Shown here: positions 6,531-13,959 of the stretch, in pieces | Numbering within the stretch: position 1 is the first letter of the stretch | Layout of the letters: each line of letters begins with the position of its first letter | Source of the DNA: JACPFV01 sp052386975 | GTDB lineage: Bacteria; Pseudomonadota; Gammaproteobacteria; Nevskiales; Nevskiaceae | DNA: 16,084 bases | Direction: 5' to 3' | NCBI GenBank assembly: GCA_052386975.1 | Contig: JBQTJQ010000198.1 | Coordinates: 1 to 16,084, forward strand | Translations under genes and position numbers: made by a program | The notes under the pieces: model-generated | The model's database searches: none | What the model saw: the letters and a program-made list of their open reading frames with translations, nothing else | Told to the model about the DNA's origin: nothing

Positions 6531-7571
6531 GTGGATATCGCGCAGCTGCTGACCTTCAGCGCCAAGCAGGGGGCCTCCGACCTGCACCTGTCGGCCGGCG
6601 TGGAACCGATGATCCGTGTCGATGGCGACGTCAAGCGCATCAACTTGCCGCCGCTCGAGCACAAGCAAGTGCACGACATGATCTACGACATCATGAACGA
6701 CAAGCAACGCAAGGCCTGGGACGAGTTCCTCGAGACCGACTTCTCGTTCGAAATCCCGGGCCTGTCGCGCTTCCGCGTCAACGCCTTCACCCACAACCGC
6801 GGCTCGGGCGGCGTATTCCGCACCATTCCGTCGAAGATCCTGTCGCTCGACGACCTCAAGTGCCCGGCGATCTTCAAGGACATCGCCAACCTGCCGCGCG
6901 GCCTGGTACTGGTGACCGGCCCGACCGGCTCCGGCAAGTCCACCACGCTGGCGGGCATCGTCAACCACATCAATGAGAACGAGGGCGCGCACATCCTGAC
7001 GGTGGAAGACCCGATCGAGTTCGTGCACACGCCGAAGAAGAGCCTGGTCAACCAGCGCGAGGTGCACCGCGACACGCTCGGCTTCAACGAGGCCCTGCGC
7101 AGCGCGCTGCGCGAAGACCCGGACTCGATCCTGGTCGGCGAGATGCGCGACCTCGAGACCATCCGCCTGGCGATGACTGCCGCGGAAACCGGCCACCTGG
7201 TGTTTGGCACGCTGCACACCACCTCGGCCGCCAAGACCGTGGACCGCATCATCGACGTGTTCCCGGCCGCGGAAAAGGAAATGGTCCGCGCGATGCTGTC
7301 GGAATCGGTGCGCGCGGTCATCTCGCAGACGCTGTTGAAGAAAAAAGGCGGCGGCCGCGTGGCGGCGCACGAGATCATGATCGGCACGCCGGCCATCCGT
7401 AACCTGATCCGCGAGGCCAAGGTCGCGCAGATGTACTCGGCGATCCAGACCGGCCAGAAGGACGGCATGCAGACGCTCGACCAGAACCTCAAGGAGCTGG
7501 TCAAGAAAGGCCTCGTCGACAAGGAAGAGGCGCGCGCCAAGGCCATGGATCCGAACAATTTCGTTGTGTAA
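6531..7571 (+). CDS. pilT: Type IV pilus retraction ATPase PilT
   Basis: 346 aa, a hexameric cytoplasmic ATPase that depolymerises the type IV pilus and so drives twitching and DNA uptake. The N-terminal PAS-like domain (about 1-100) contains SDLHLSAG. Walker A GPTGSGKST is at 130-138, the Asp box is HILTVEDPIEF, and Walker B DPDSILVGEMRD carries the catalytic Glu204. The His box GHLVFGTLHT follows (His222, His229). AIRNLIRE at 288-295 is the PilT-specific motif needed for retraction and is intact. The start is GTG with a strong Shine-Dalgarno AAGGGGGA (6518-6525) 5 nt upstream, and the N-terminus MDIAQLL matches the family. First gene of a three-gene run, 28 bp before pilU. Confidence 0.96.
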   Translation: MDIAQLLTFSAKQGASDLHLSAGVEPMIRVDGDVKRINLPPLEHKQVHDMIYDIMNDKQRKAWDEFLETDFSFEIPGLSRFRVNAFTHNRGSGGVFRTIPSKILSLDDLKCPAIFKDIANLPRGLVLVTGPTGSGKSTTLAGIVNHINENEGAHILTVEDPIEFVHTPKKSLVNQREVHRDTLGFNEALRSALREDPDSILVGEMRDLETIRLAMTAAETGHLVFGTLHTTSAAKTVDRIIDVFPAAEKEMVRAMLSESVRAVISQTLLKKKGGGRVAAHEIMIGTPAIRNLIREAKVAQMYSAIQTGQKDGMQTLDQNLKELVKKGLVDKEEARAKAMDPNNFVV

Positions 7572-7599
7572 GGGGCGCTGACCAGCCCGGAGGCGAGCG

Positions 7600-8769
7600 A
7601 TGGAACGCGAACAAGCAATCAAGCTGGTCCAGCAGCTGCTGACGCTGATGAAGCAGAAGAACGGCTCGGACCTGTTCATCTCGGCCGGCTTCCCGCCCGC
7701 GATCAAGGTCGACGGCGCGATGACGCCGGTGATGGAGAAGCCGCTCTCCGGCGAGGCCTCGGCGATCATCATGCGCTCGCTGATGACCGACCGGCAGGTC
7801 AAGGAATTCGAGTCCACCAACGAGTGCAACTTCGCGATCTCACCGCCGAACATCGGCCGCTTCCGCGTCAACGCCTTCGTGCAGCAGAACAAGGTCGCCG
7901 GCGTGCTGCGCACCATCAACACGACCATCCCGACCTTCGAGTCGCTGAACCTGCCCGAGCAGCTCAAGAAGATCGTCATGGAGAAGCGCGGTCTTGTTCT
8001 TATGGTCGGGGGAACAGGCTCAGGCAAGAGCACCTCGCTTGCTGCGATGATCGGCTACCGCAACGAGAACACCAAGGGCCACATCATCACGATCGAGGAC
8101 CCGATCGAATACGTGCACCCGCACCGCGGCTGCATCGTCAACCAGCGCGAGGTCGGCACCGACACGTTCAGCTGGGACAACGCGCTGAAGAACACGCTGC
8201 GCCAGGCGCCCGACGTGATCCTGATCGGCGAGATCCGCACCCAGGAGGGCATGGAATACGCGGTCAACTTCGCCGAAACCGGCCACCTGGTGCTGGCCAC
8301 GCTGCACGCCAACAGTGCCAACCAGGCGCTCGACCGCATCATCAACTTCTTCCCCGAGACCAAGCGCGAGCAGCTGTTGATGGACCTGTCGCTGAACCTC
8401 AAGTCCATCATCTCGCAGCGCCTGGTGCGCAAGGAAGGCGGCGGCCGTGCCGCGGCGATGGAGATCCTGATCAACTCGCCGTTCATCGCCGACCTGATCT
8501 TCAAGGGTGAAGTCGCCCAGATCAAGGAAGCCATGAAGGCCGGCGCCGAGCAGGGCATGGTCACCTTCGACCAGTTCCTGTTCCAGCTGTTCGAGTCCGG
8601 CACCATCAGCTACGACGAGGCGGTCCGCAACGCCGACTCGCAGAACGAGGTGCGCCTCGACATCAAGCTGAAGTCCAAGCGCGCCAAGCAGAACCTGATG
8701 GAAGACGAGCAGGTCAAGAAGATGCAGATGAAGGAAGAGGAAAAGCCGCTGATGGGCGGCCGCCGGTAA
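7600..8769 (+). CDS. pilU: PilT-dependent type IV pilus accessory ATPase PilU
   Basis: 389 aa. In other species PilU works with PilT and adds force to pilus retraction. The N-terminal domain contains NGSDLFISAGFPPAIKVDG. Walker A GGTGSGKST is at 137-145, followed by HIITIEDPIEY, Walker B APDVILIGEIR and the His box GHLVLATLHANSA. The PilT motif AIRNLIRE is replaced by SPFIADLIFK, as expected for PilU. The C-terminus carries a charged Lys/Glu-rich tail (about residues 360-389). GGAGG at 7589-7593 lies 6 nt before the ATG. The stop codon overlaps the Shine-Dalgarno of the next gene. Confidence 0.94.
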   Translation: MEREQAIKLVQQLLTLMKQKNGSDLFISAGFPPAIKVDGAMTPVMEKPLSGEASAIIMRSLMTDRQVKEFESTNECNFAISPPNIGRFRVNAFVQQNKVAGVLRTINTTIPTFESLNLPEQLKKIVMEKRGLVLMVGGTGSGKSTSLAAMIGYRNENTKGHIITIEDPIEYVHPHRGCIVNQREVGTDTFSWDNALKNTLRQAPDVILIGEIRTQEGMEYAVNFAETGHLVLATLHANSANQALDRIINFFPETKREQLLMDLSLNLKSIISQRLVRKEGGGRAAAMEILINSPFIADLIFKGEVAQIKEAMKAGAEQGMVTFDQFLFQLFESGTISYDEAVRNADSQNEVRLDIKLKSKRAKQNLMEDEQVKKMQMKEEEKPLMGGRR

Positions 8770-8778
8770 GGAGTCCCG

Positions 8779-9873
8779 ATGAGCACGCCAGCCCCCGCCG
8801 CCGCGCAGCCGTTCGCCAAGCTGCTGCCGTACCTGAACCTCGCGGTCCAGAAGAACGCTTCGGACATCTTCTTCACGGCCACGGCGCCGGCGATGCTGAA
8901 GGTCGAAGGCGAGATGCTGCCGGTCGGCAAGCAGCAGCTGACCGCCGAGTTCATCCGCGACCTCGCGCTGTCGATCCTGACGCCGGACCAGGTCCAGTAC
9001 CTGCGCACCAACCTCGAGCTCGACCTCGCGCTGCAGGCCGGCAATCTCGGCCGCTTCCGCGTCAACATCTTCCACCAGCGCAACGTGCTGGGCATGGTGC
9101 TGCGCTACGTCAAGAGCGCGGTGCCGACGCTGGAGGAGCTCGGCGTGCCGGAGGTGCTCAAAGAGCTGATCATGCACAAGCGCGGCATGCTGCTCATGGT
9201 CGGCGCGACCGGCTCCGGCAAGTCGACCACGCTGGCGGCGATGATCAACCACCGCAACCAGAACAAGAGCGGCCACATCCTCACCATTGAGGACCCGATC
9301 GAGTTCCTGCACCCGAACCAGAAGTCCATCATCAACCAGCGCGAGGTGGGCCAGGACTCGCTGTCCTACGAGAATGCGCTGAAGAGTTCGCTGCGCGAGG
9401 CGCCGGACGTGATCCTGATCGGCGAGATCCGCAAGCGCGACACCATGGAGGCCTGCATCCAGCTGGCCAACACCGGCCACCTGTCGATCTCGACGCTGCA
9501 CGCCAATAACGCCTACCAGGCCCTGCAGCGCATCGTGAACCTGTACCCGGACGACTTGCGCGACCAGCTCTACATGGACATGTCGCTGACGCTGCGCGCG
9601 ATCGTGTCGCAGCGCCTGGTCAAGAAGAAGGACGGCAAGCGCTGCGCGGCGATCGAGATCATGATCAACACGCCGTACATCGCCGACCTGATCCTGAAGA
9701 AGCGCATCGACGAGGTGAAGGACGCGATGAACCAGTCCTCCGACCGCGGCATGCTGACCTTCGACAACTGCCTGTTCACGCTCTACAAGGAAGACAAGAT
9801 CGAGCTGGAAGAGGCGCTGACCAACGCCGACTCGCGCACCAACCTCGAGGCGAAGATCAACTTCGGCGGGTAG
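8779..9873 (+). CDS. Second PilU-like PilT-family ATPase (third retraction-type ATPase in tandem)
   Basis: 364 aa. It has the full secretion-ATPase core: NASDIFFTATAPAMLKVEGE at the N-terminus, Walker A GATGSGKST at 142-150, HILTIEDPIEF, Walker B APDVILIGEIR with the glutamate retained, and His box GHLSISTLHANNA. TPYIADLILK in place of AIRNLIRE, together with ALQRIVNLYP and AIVSQRLVKK, makes it closer to PilU than to PilT, but it lacks PilU's long charged tail and has an Ala/Pro-rich start. All catalytic motifs look intact, so it should hydrolyse ATP. Its Shine-Dalgarno AAGGAG (8768-8773) lies in the pilU stop region, 9 bp between genes, so the three are probably co-transcribed. It probably modulates pilus retraction; a separate pilus system is possible. 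Confidence 0.88.
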   Translation: MSTPAPAAAQPFAKLLPYLNLAVQKNASDIFFTATAPAMLKVEGEMLPVGKQQLTAEFIRDLALSILTPDQVQYLRTNLELDLALQAGNLGRFRVNIFHQRNVLGMVLRYVKSAVPTLEELGVPEVLKELIMHKRGMLLMVGATGSGKSTTLAAMINHRNQNKSGHILTIEDPIEFLHPNQKSIINQREVGQDSLSYENALKSSLREAPDVILIGEIRKRDTMEACIQLANTGHLSISTLHANNAYQALQRIVNLYPDDLRDQLYMDMSLTLRAIVSQRLVKKKDGKRCAAIEIMINTPYIADLILKKRIDEVKDAMNQSSDRGMLTFDNCLFTLYKEDKIELEEALTNADSRTNLEAKINFGG

Positions 9874-9913
9874 CCTGGGCGCAGCGGGTCCGGCCCCGCC
9901 GATGGTGGAAAAG

Positions 9914-9990
9914 TGGCGCGCCCGGAGAGATTCGAACTCCCGACCCCCAAGTTCGTAGCCTGGTGCTCTATCCAGCTGAGCTACGGGCGC
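9914..9990 (-). tRNA. tRNA-Arg (anticodon ACG)
   Basis: 77 nt including an encoded CCA (9914-9916). The cloverleaf folds fully: acceptor GCGCCCG/CGGGCGC, D stem GCTC/GAGC, anticodon stem CCAGG/CTTGG with loop CTACGAA, variable loop GGGTC and T arm GGGAG-TTCGAAT-CTCTC. Anticodon ACG, with A34 normally converted to inosine by TadA, reads CGU, CGC and CGA. It faces the pil run tail to tail. A promoter match lies at 10070-10098. Confidence 0.97.
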
Positions 9991-10009
9991 GCGGTAACCT
10001 AAACCTATT

Positions 10010-10043
10010 GCGGCTCGACTGGCATGCCAGTCGCCGCTCCTAC
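10010..10043 (-). repeat. GTAG-type REP with 18-bp palindrome, in the tRNA-Arg leader
   Basis: Minus strand: GTAGGA, GCGGC, the perfect palindrome CGACTGGCATGCCAGTCG (10016-10033), then a short A/G bulge and GCCGC. The whole forms one long hairpin. It shares GTAGGAGCG and the hairpin layout with the element at 4537-4560. It lies between the predicted tRNA promoter and the tRNA, so it should be transcribed as part of the precursor. Confidence 0.65.
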
Positions 10044-10069
10044 ACGCCGGGAGCCGGCGCGGGGCGCGC

Positions 10070-10098
10070 ATTATAGGGAGGGCAGGGCCGCCGGGCAA
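10070..10098 (-). promoter_or_regulatory. Sigma-70-type promoter for tRNA-Arg
   Basis: Minus strand: TTGCCC (10093-10098), 17-bp spacer, TATAAT (10070-10075). The -10 is perfect, the -35 matches four of six bases, and the spacing is optimal. Transcription would start near 10063, giving a leader of about 70 nt that contains the REP hairpin. The -35 overlaps the hairpin at 10087-10111. Confidence 0.6.
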
Positions 10099-10111
10099 AG
10101 CGCCCGGCGGC
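10087..10111. terminator. 10-bp GC hairpin downstream of the PEP-mutase-family gene
   Basis: GCCGCCGGGC (10087-10096) and GCCCGGCGGC (10102-10111) are perfect complements around AAAGC. It lies about 140 bp beyond the stop of the minus-strand gene at 10254 and just upstream of the tRNA promoter. There is no T-run on either side, so intrinsic termination is uncertain; it may simply block read-through into the tRNA. Confidence 0.35.
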
Positions 10112-10134
10112 TCAATGCGTGGCCGGCCGGACCG

Positions 10135-10253
10135 GGGGGGTTTCCCGCGGCTCGCTGCAGGGCGCGGTGCAGGGTGGTGACGCCGACCGTGTCGAGGTCG
10201 GCATGCGCTACACCTTCTCGACGCGGCGCGGCTTGACCTCGCCCAGCTATTGA
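10135..10253 (+). pseudogene. Possible 3' remnant of an outer-membrane porin gene
   Basis: Plus-strand codons leading to the TGA at 10251-10253 read GSLQGAVQGGDADRVEVGMR followed by YTFSTRRGLTSPSY. The DADRVEVGMRYTF part resembles the closing beta-strand of betaproteobacterial trimeric porins, which normally end in a phenylalanine; here extra residues follow. No start, signal peptide or earlier strands are present, and upstream lie a tRNA promoter and a hairpin. If real, it is a truncated relic that overlaps no other gene. The evidence is a short similarity only. Confidence 0.25.
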
Positions 10254-11045
10254 TCAGGGCTCGGTGAGCCAGTCGAAGCGGCCGTCCTTGAGTGCCGGCG
10301 CAGCCGCGCGGGTGATGGCCTTGAGCGCCAGCTCGTAGAGCGAGCTGCCGAAGCTGATGCGCCGCACGCCGGCATCCGCCAGTTGCGCGACCGTGAACGA
10401 TTGCTTGGGCCAGCCGATCATGAAGCTCAGCGGTTTCTTCAGGGCGCCGGCGACGCGCCGCACCGCCTCCAGGTCCGGCAAGGCCGGAGCAAACAGCACG
10501 TCGGCGCCGGCGTCTTCGTAGGCCTTCAGCCGCTTGATCGTGTCGTCGAGGTCGGGCCGCTTGCGCAGGAAGTTCTCGCAGCGCCCGGTCAGCGTGAACG
10601 GGAACGGCAGCGATCGAGCGGCCTTCACCGCCGCAGCGATACGGCGCGTCGCGAGCTCGAGGTCGTAGATCGGGTTCGCCGCATCCATCGTGTAGTCCTC
10701 GATCGAGCCGCCCACCGCGCCGGCCTCGGCGGCCAGGCGGATGGTCTCGGCCGCGTGCTCCGGCTCGGTGCCGAAGCCGTTCTCGAGGTCGGCCGACAGC
10801 GGCAGCGTCGTCGCGCCGGCCACCATGCGGATGTGCGCCAGCACCTGCTCGCGGGACTGCTGGCCGTCGCGCTTGCCCAGCGTGTTCGCCGACGCACCGC
10901 TCGACGTGGCCAGCGCCTCGAAGCCCAGGCGCTCCAGCACCTTGGCCGAGCCGCCGTCGAAGGGATTGGGCATCAGGAACGCGCCGGCACGCTGGTGCAG
11001 CGCCTGGAAGCGCAGGGCTCTGTCTTTCTGGGCGGGTGCGTTCAT
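10254..11045 (-). CDS. Isocitrate lyase/PEP mutase family protein
   Basis: 263 aa, a single TIM-barrel domain of the PEP mutase/isocitrate lyase superfamily, whose members make or break C-C or P-C bonds of 2-oxo acids using Mg2+. Visible blocks are AFLMPNPFDGGSAKVLERLGF, ATSSGASANTLGKRDGQ, the metal-binding region LSADLENGFG, GGSIEDYT, TGRCENFL and DAGADVLFAPALPD. Relatives commonly have DxEGGYG, NIED and ARTDA at these sites, so this belongs to the divergent, mostly uncharacterised branch. The KKCGH-type lyase motif of true isocitrate lyases is absent, so I do not call it a lyase of known substrate. It starts 12 bp after the dinB stop on the same strand and is probably co-transcribed with it. 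Confidence 0.8.
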   Translation of the reverse strand: MNAPAQKDRALRFQALHQRAGAFLMPNPFDGGSAKVLERLGFEALATSSGASANTLGKRDGQQSREQVLAHIRMVAGATTLPLSADLENGFGTEPEHAAETIRLAAEAGAVGGSIEDYTMDAANPIYDLELATRRIAAAVKAARSLPFPFTLTGRCENFLRKRPDLDDTIKRLKAYEDAGADVLFAPALPDLEAVRRVAGALKKPLSFMIGWPKQSFTVAQLADAGVRRISFGSSLYELALKAITRAAAPALKDGRFDWLTEP

Positions 11046-11057
11046 GCTGCGGCGAGT

Positions 11058-12116
11058 CTACTCCGGGAACAGTTGCGGCTGGCGCTGGTCCGGATCGCTG
11101 AAGTTCGAAAGCCCGACGCCCACCAGCCGATAAACCGATTTCACCGGCCGGCCGACGCGCTCGCGCAGCGACAGCGCGACCTCGGCCAGCTCCGCGGCGC
11201 TGTCGGGCATCTGCGGCGGCGTCACGCTGCGAGTCAGCACCTTGAAGTCGTGGGTCTTGAGCTTGAGCACCACCGTGCGCGGCACGCGGTGCTCATGCTG
11301 CGCCGCTTCCCACACCTTGGCCGCCAGGCCGCGGATCTTCGCGTCCATCGCGTCGAGCGGCTGGTCGCGCTCGAAAGTGTCCTCGGCCGAGATCGACTGG
11401 GTCGGCAGGTTGGGCTCGACCGGGCGCTCGTCCACCCCGCGAGCGAGCTCATGGAGCCGCTTGCCGTACTTTCCGAAGCGCCGCTCGAGCTCGGCGGCGC
11501 CGTGCTCGCGCAGCTCGCCGATGGTGCGGATGCCGAGCGCGGCCATCCGCGCATCGGTGACCTTGCCCACGCCGGGGATGCGCCCGACCGGCAGGCCGAC
11601 GAGGAAGGCATCTGCTTCCTCCGGCAGGATCACGAACAGCCCGTCGGGCTTGCGCATGTCGGAGGCCAGCTTGGCCAGGAACTTGTTCGGCGCGACGCCC
11701 GCCGACGCCGTGAGTTTCAGCTCATCGCGGATCTGCGCGCGGATCGCCTTGGCCACCGCGGTCGCTGTCGGCAGGCCGGTCTTGTTGGTGGTGACGTCGA
11801 GGTAGGCCTCGTCAAGCGACAACGGCTCGACCAGGTCGGTATGACGGCGGAAGATCTCGCGCGTCTGGCGCGACGCCGCCTTGTAGCGGGTGAAGTCGGG
11901 CGGCACGAACACCGCCTCGGGGCAAAGGCGCGCGGCGCGCAGCGCCGGCATGGCCGAGCGCACGCCGAAGGTGCGCGCCTCGTACGAGGCCGCGCAGACC
12001 ACCGAGCGCGCGCCTTTCCAGGCCACGACGACGGGGCGGCCGCGCAGCGCCGGGTCGTCGCGCTGCTCGACCGACGCGTAGAAGGCGTCCATGTCGACGT
12101 GGATGACCTTTCTCAT
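11058..12116 (-). CDS. dinB: DNA polymerase IV (Y-family translesion polymerase)
   Basis: 352 aa, almost the length of E. coli DinB. It bypasses damaged template bases at stalled forks. The palm begins with VIHVDMDAFYASVEQ, giving catalytic Asp8 and steric-gate Tyr13. SLDEAYLDV supplies Asp and Glu near residues 103-104, AGVAPNKFLAKLASDMRKPDG is the fingers/palm motif, and PVGRIPGVGKVT is the helix-hairpin-helix of the thumb. The little-finger domain follows. The C-terminal QPQLFPE resembles a beta-clamp binding peptide. The start at 12116 is chosen because it matches the family N-terminus exactly; longer frames upstream have no homology. No LexA-type CTGT-N8-ACAG box is seen in the 43-bp gap to the divergent phosphatase gene. 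Confidence 0.95.
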   Translation of the reverse strand: MRKVIHVDMDAFYASVEQRDDPALRGRPVVVAWKGARSVVCAASYEARTFGVRSAMPALRAARLCPEAVFVPPDFTRYKAASRQTREIFRRHTDLVEPLSLDEAYLDVTTNKTGLPTATAVAKAIRAQIRDELKLTASAGVAPNKFLAKLASDMRKPDGLFVILPEEADAFLVGLPVGRIPGVGKVTDARMAALGIRTIGELREHGAAELERRFGKYGKRLHELARGVDERPVEPNLPTQSISAEDTFERDQPLDAMDAKIRGLAAKVWEAAQHEHRVPRTVVLKLKTHDFKVLTRSVTPPQMPDSAAELAEVALSLRERVGRPVKSVYRLVGVGLSNFSDPDQRQPQLFPE

Positions 12117-12159
12117 GGTGGCCGGGAATGTAACCGGTCGAAGGCCGTATAGTCCCGGA

Positions 12160-12681
12160 ATGCGCAAGCTCATCGTCGTCGGTGTCACCGCGGCTGCCAT
12201 CGTGGCCGGCTGGATCGGATGGAGCTGGTGCAACACGGAAACCGTCGTGCTGCTCGCGCGCCATGCCGACCGCCTGCCCGGGCAGAAGACCGACGAGCTC
12301 GCACCGGCGGGCGTCGAGCGCAGCAAGCAGTTCGCCCACGTCCTCTCCAAGGCCGGCATCACCGCCCTCATCCACAGCGACACGCAGCGCGCGGCGCAGA
12401 CCGCGGCGCCGCTGGCGGCGCTGGTCGGCATTCAACCCACCGAGATTCCCGCCAAGGACTTCGCTGCGATCGCCGCCGAAGTTCGCAAGCGTCCGGGCGA
12501 GACGGTCCTGGTCGTCGGTCACAGCAACACGGTGCCGGCGATCATTGCGGCGCTCGGCGGGCCGCAGCTTCCCGACCTCGGCGACAACGAGTTCGACGAC
12601 CTGTTCGTCCTGACCCTGTGTCGCTGCAACTGGCGCCCGGCCCGGCTGGTGAACCTGCAGTACGGCGCGGCGTCCGGCTAG
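12160..12681 (+). CDS. Membrane-anchored histidine phosphatase (phosphoglycerate-mutase-like)
   Basis: 173 aa from the ATG at 12160. Residues 4-23 form a hydrophobic signal anchor ending near Cys24, so the catalytic domain is probably periplasmic. The domain has the phosphohistidine signature as LLARHADR (His35; RHA replaces the usual RHG), a conserved LIHSDTQRAAQTAAPLA block with the substrate-binding arginine, and the second histidine in VLVVGHSNTVPAII. It is short, like SixA-type phosphatases, rather than like glycolytic phosphoglycerate mutase. Substrate unknown. TATAGT at 12148-12153 could be a -10 but lies too close for a long leader. It is divergent from dinB and ends one base before the desaturase stop on the other strand. 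Confidence 0.8.
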   Translation: MRKLIVVGVTAAAIVAGWIGWSWCNTETVVLLARHADRLPGQKTDELAPAGVERSKQFAHVLSKAGITALIHSDTQRAAQTAAPLAALVGIQPTEIPAKDFAAIAAEVRKRPGETVLVVGHSNTVPAIIAALGGPQLPDLGDNEFDDLFVLTLCRCNWRPARLVNLQYGAASG

Positions 12682-12682
12682 C

Positions 12683-13855
12683 TCACGCGGTCACGGAACT
12701 CGCTGCGGCATCGTACTCCGCCACGGAAATGAGCCGCCGCGCGCGCTGATCCCACAGCAGGTATTTCACCGAGGGCAGGACGTCCGCCAGCGTCAGGCGC
12801 CGCACCTCGGCGAACAGGGCCGCGTTTTCCTCGTGGCAGGCCACCAGCCGGTGGCTGGGAATCCGGGCGCAGAGATGATGCACGTGGTGGTAGCCGATGT
12901 TGGCGGTGAACCAGTTCAGCCAGCCGGGCAGGACCAGGAAGCTGGTGCCGCGGATCGCCGCTTCGTCGCGGCTCCAGTCCTGGTCGTCGCTGGCATAGGA
13001 ATGCTCGAAGTTGTGCTGGACCGTGAACAGGATGATGCCGGCAGCGCCGGCCAGCCCGCCGCTGACGAAGTAGACCGAAAAGAACAGCGCCGGTCCCAGC
13101 CACCAGCACATCGCCGCCCAGCCGCTGAGCAGGACCAGGTTGTTCAGGCTCATGTGCCGGTACTCGGCGGCGGAGGTCCAGTACGGCGTCTTGAAGTCCT
13201 GCGCGTGCTGCCGGAGCGATCGTTCGGGCTGCGCGATCTTGCCGCGAACGACGTGCCACGCCAGGCGCGCGCTGCCCTTGAGCCAGGTGAGCCGCGGATT
13301 GACGATCATGTACAGCAGGCCGCCCAGGGGCGCCATCAGGATGTCCCGCTCCCGGACGTAGGCGCGCCGTCGCCGCGGCGTCAGCGCCGCGTACTCGTCC
13401 ACCGACAGCACCGCCAGCGGCCCGCGGTACCTGGCCCAGTTGCCATTGGTGGCATGGTGGTAACGGTGATGGTGCGCCCACACGTACTGCGGCATGCCGG
13501 ACACCACGCCGAAGACGAAGCCGGCGGCCCGGTTGAGCGCCCCGCTGCGGAACAGGCTGGAATGCCCGCATTCGTGCATCAGCGAGAACGAGCGCAGCAG
13601 GAACAGGCTCATGACCGCGGTCGCGAGCACCGTCACCGCCAGGGAATCCGCGGCGGCGATCGCCACCCACAGCAGCGCCAGCGGCACCAGCGTGATGAAA
13701 CACTGGGCAAAGCCGATCAGGTTGTCGGGCTGCGCGTATCGCGCGGCAATCGCCAGCAGCTCCCGCTCGCCGGCGTTCGCGGGCCGCGGGGTCACGGCGC
13801 GGCCTCCGCTGCCGGTCGGCGGGTCGCGATCCTCGTCGCTGATGGGTTCGAGCAT
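12683..13855 (-). CDS. Membrane fatty-acid desaturase (delta-12-like)
   Basis: 390 aa, a di-iron acyl desaturase of the inner membrane. The three histidine boxes are present: HECGH (94-98), HRYHH within a His-rich run (130-134) and HHVHH (323-327) in NIGYHHVHHLCARIP. HATNGNW after box 2 and the YHHVHHLCARIP context match the delta-12/omega-6 type desaturases (DesA-like). QHNFEH (280-285) is the extra conserved site. Hydrophobic segments flank the boxes in the usual pairs (about 50-90 and 245-280). The first 40 residues are polar and variable. Regioselectivity cannot be fixed from sequence. Convergent with the phosphatase gene with a 1-bp gap and no terminator between them; divergent from the cyclase gene. 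Confidence 0.9.
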   Translation of the reverse strand: MLEPISDEDRDPPTGSGGRAVTPRPANAGERELLAIAARYAQPDNLIGFAQCFITLVPLALLWVAIAAADSLAVTVLATAVMSLFLLRSFSLMHECGHSSLFRSGALNRAAGFVFGVVSGMPQYVWAHHHRYHHATNGNWARYRGPLAVLSVDEYAALTPRRRRAYVRERDILMAPLGGLLYMIVNPRLTWLKGSARLAWHVVRGKIAQPERSLRQHAQDFKTPYWTSAAEYRHMSLNNLVLLSGWAAMCWWLGPALFFSVYFVSGGLAGAAGIILFTVQHNFEHSYASDDQDWSRDEAAIRGTSFLVLPGWLNWFTANIGYHHVHHLCARIPSHRLVACHEENAALFAEVRRLTLADVLPSVKYLLWDQRARRLISVAEYDAAASSVTA

Positions 13856-13886
13856 GCCTTTGCCCCGTGCGGCGTGGGGTGGCGGG

Positions 13887-13914
13887 TGGCGGTGGAGGGA
13901 GTCTACTGCGAACC
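13887..13914 (+). repeat. Dispersed direct repeat, copy 1 (28 bp, diverged)
   Basis: TGGCGG, TGG, AGGGAGTCT, A, CTGCGAACC. It matches copy 2 at 24 of 28 positions. It lies in the 104-bp gap between the divergent desaturase and cyclase genes. The substitutions break the small AGCAG/CTGCT stem found in the other two copies. Confidence 0.6.
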
Positions 13915-13959
13915 AAATGTACTAGGCTTCGGCACACCGACCCACGCGGCAAGGCGGGC

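Noticed and set aside
6516..8033. A 505-codon minus-strand frame opposite pilT
   Set aside because: Same cause: antisense shadow of a strongly codon-biased gene, with no recognisable protein motif.
8020..10098. A 692-codon open frame on the minus strand opposite pilU and the third ATPase gene
   Set aside because: Its translation is a compositionally biased Asp/Arg/Val/Leu string with no domain, lying antisense to two clear ATPase genes. Long antisense frames are expected in high-GC coding DNA.
12117..12431. A 105-residue N-terminal extension of DinB in the same frame
   Set aside because: The added residues are not similar to any DinB domain and overlap the divergent phosphatase gene. The ATG at 12116 gives the canonical N-terminus.
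13867..13959. A 31-residue N-terminal extension of the cyclase
   Set aside because: It is Gly/Arg-rich, runs through repeat copy 1, and the ATG at 13960 has its own AAGG.
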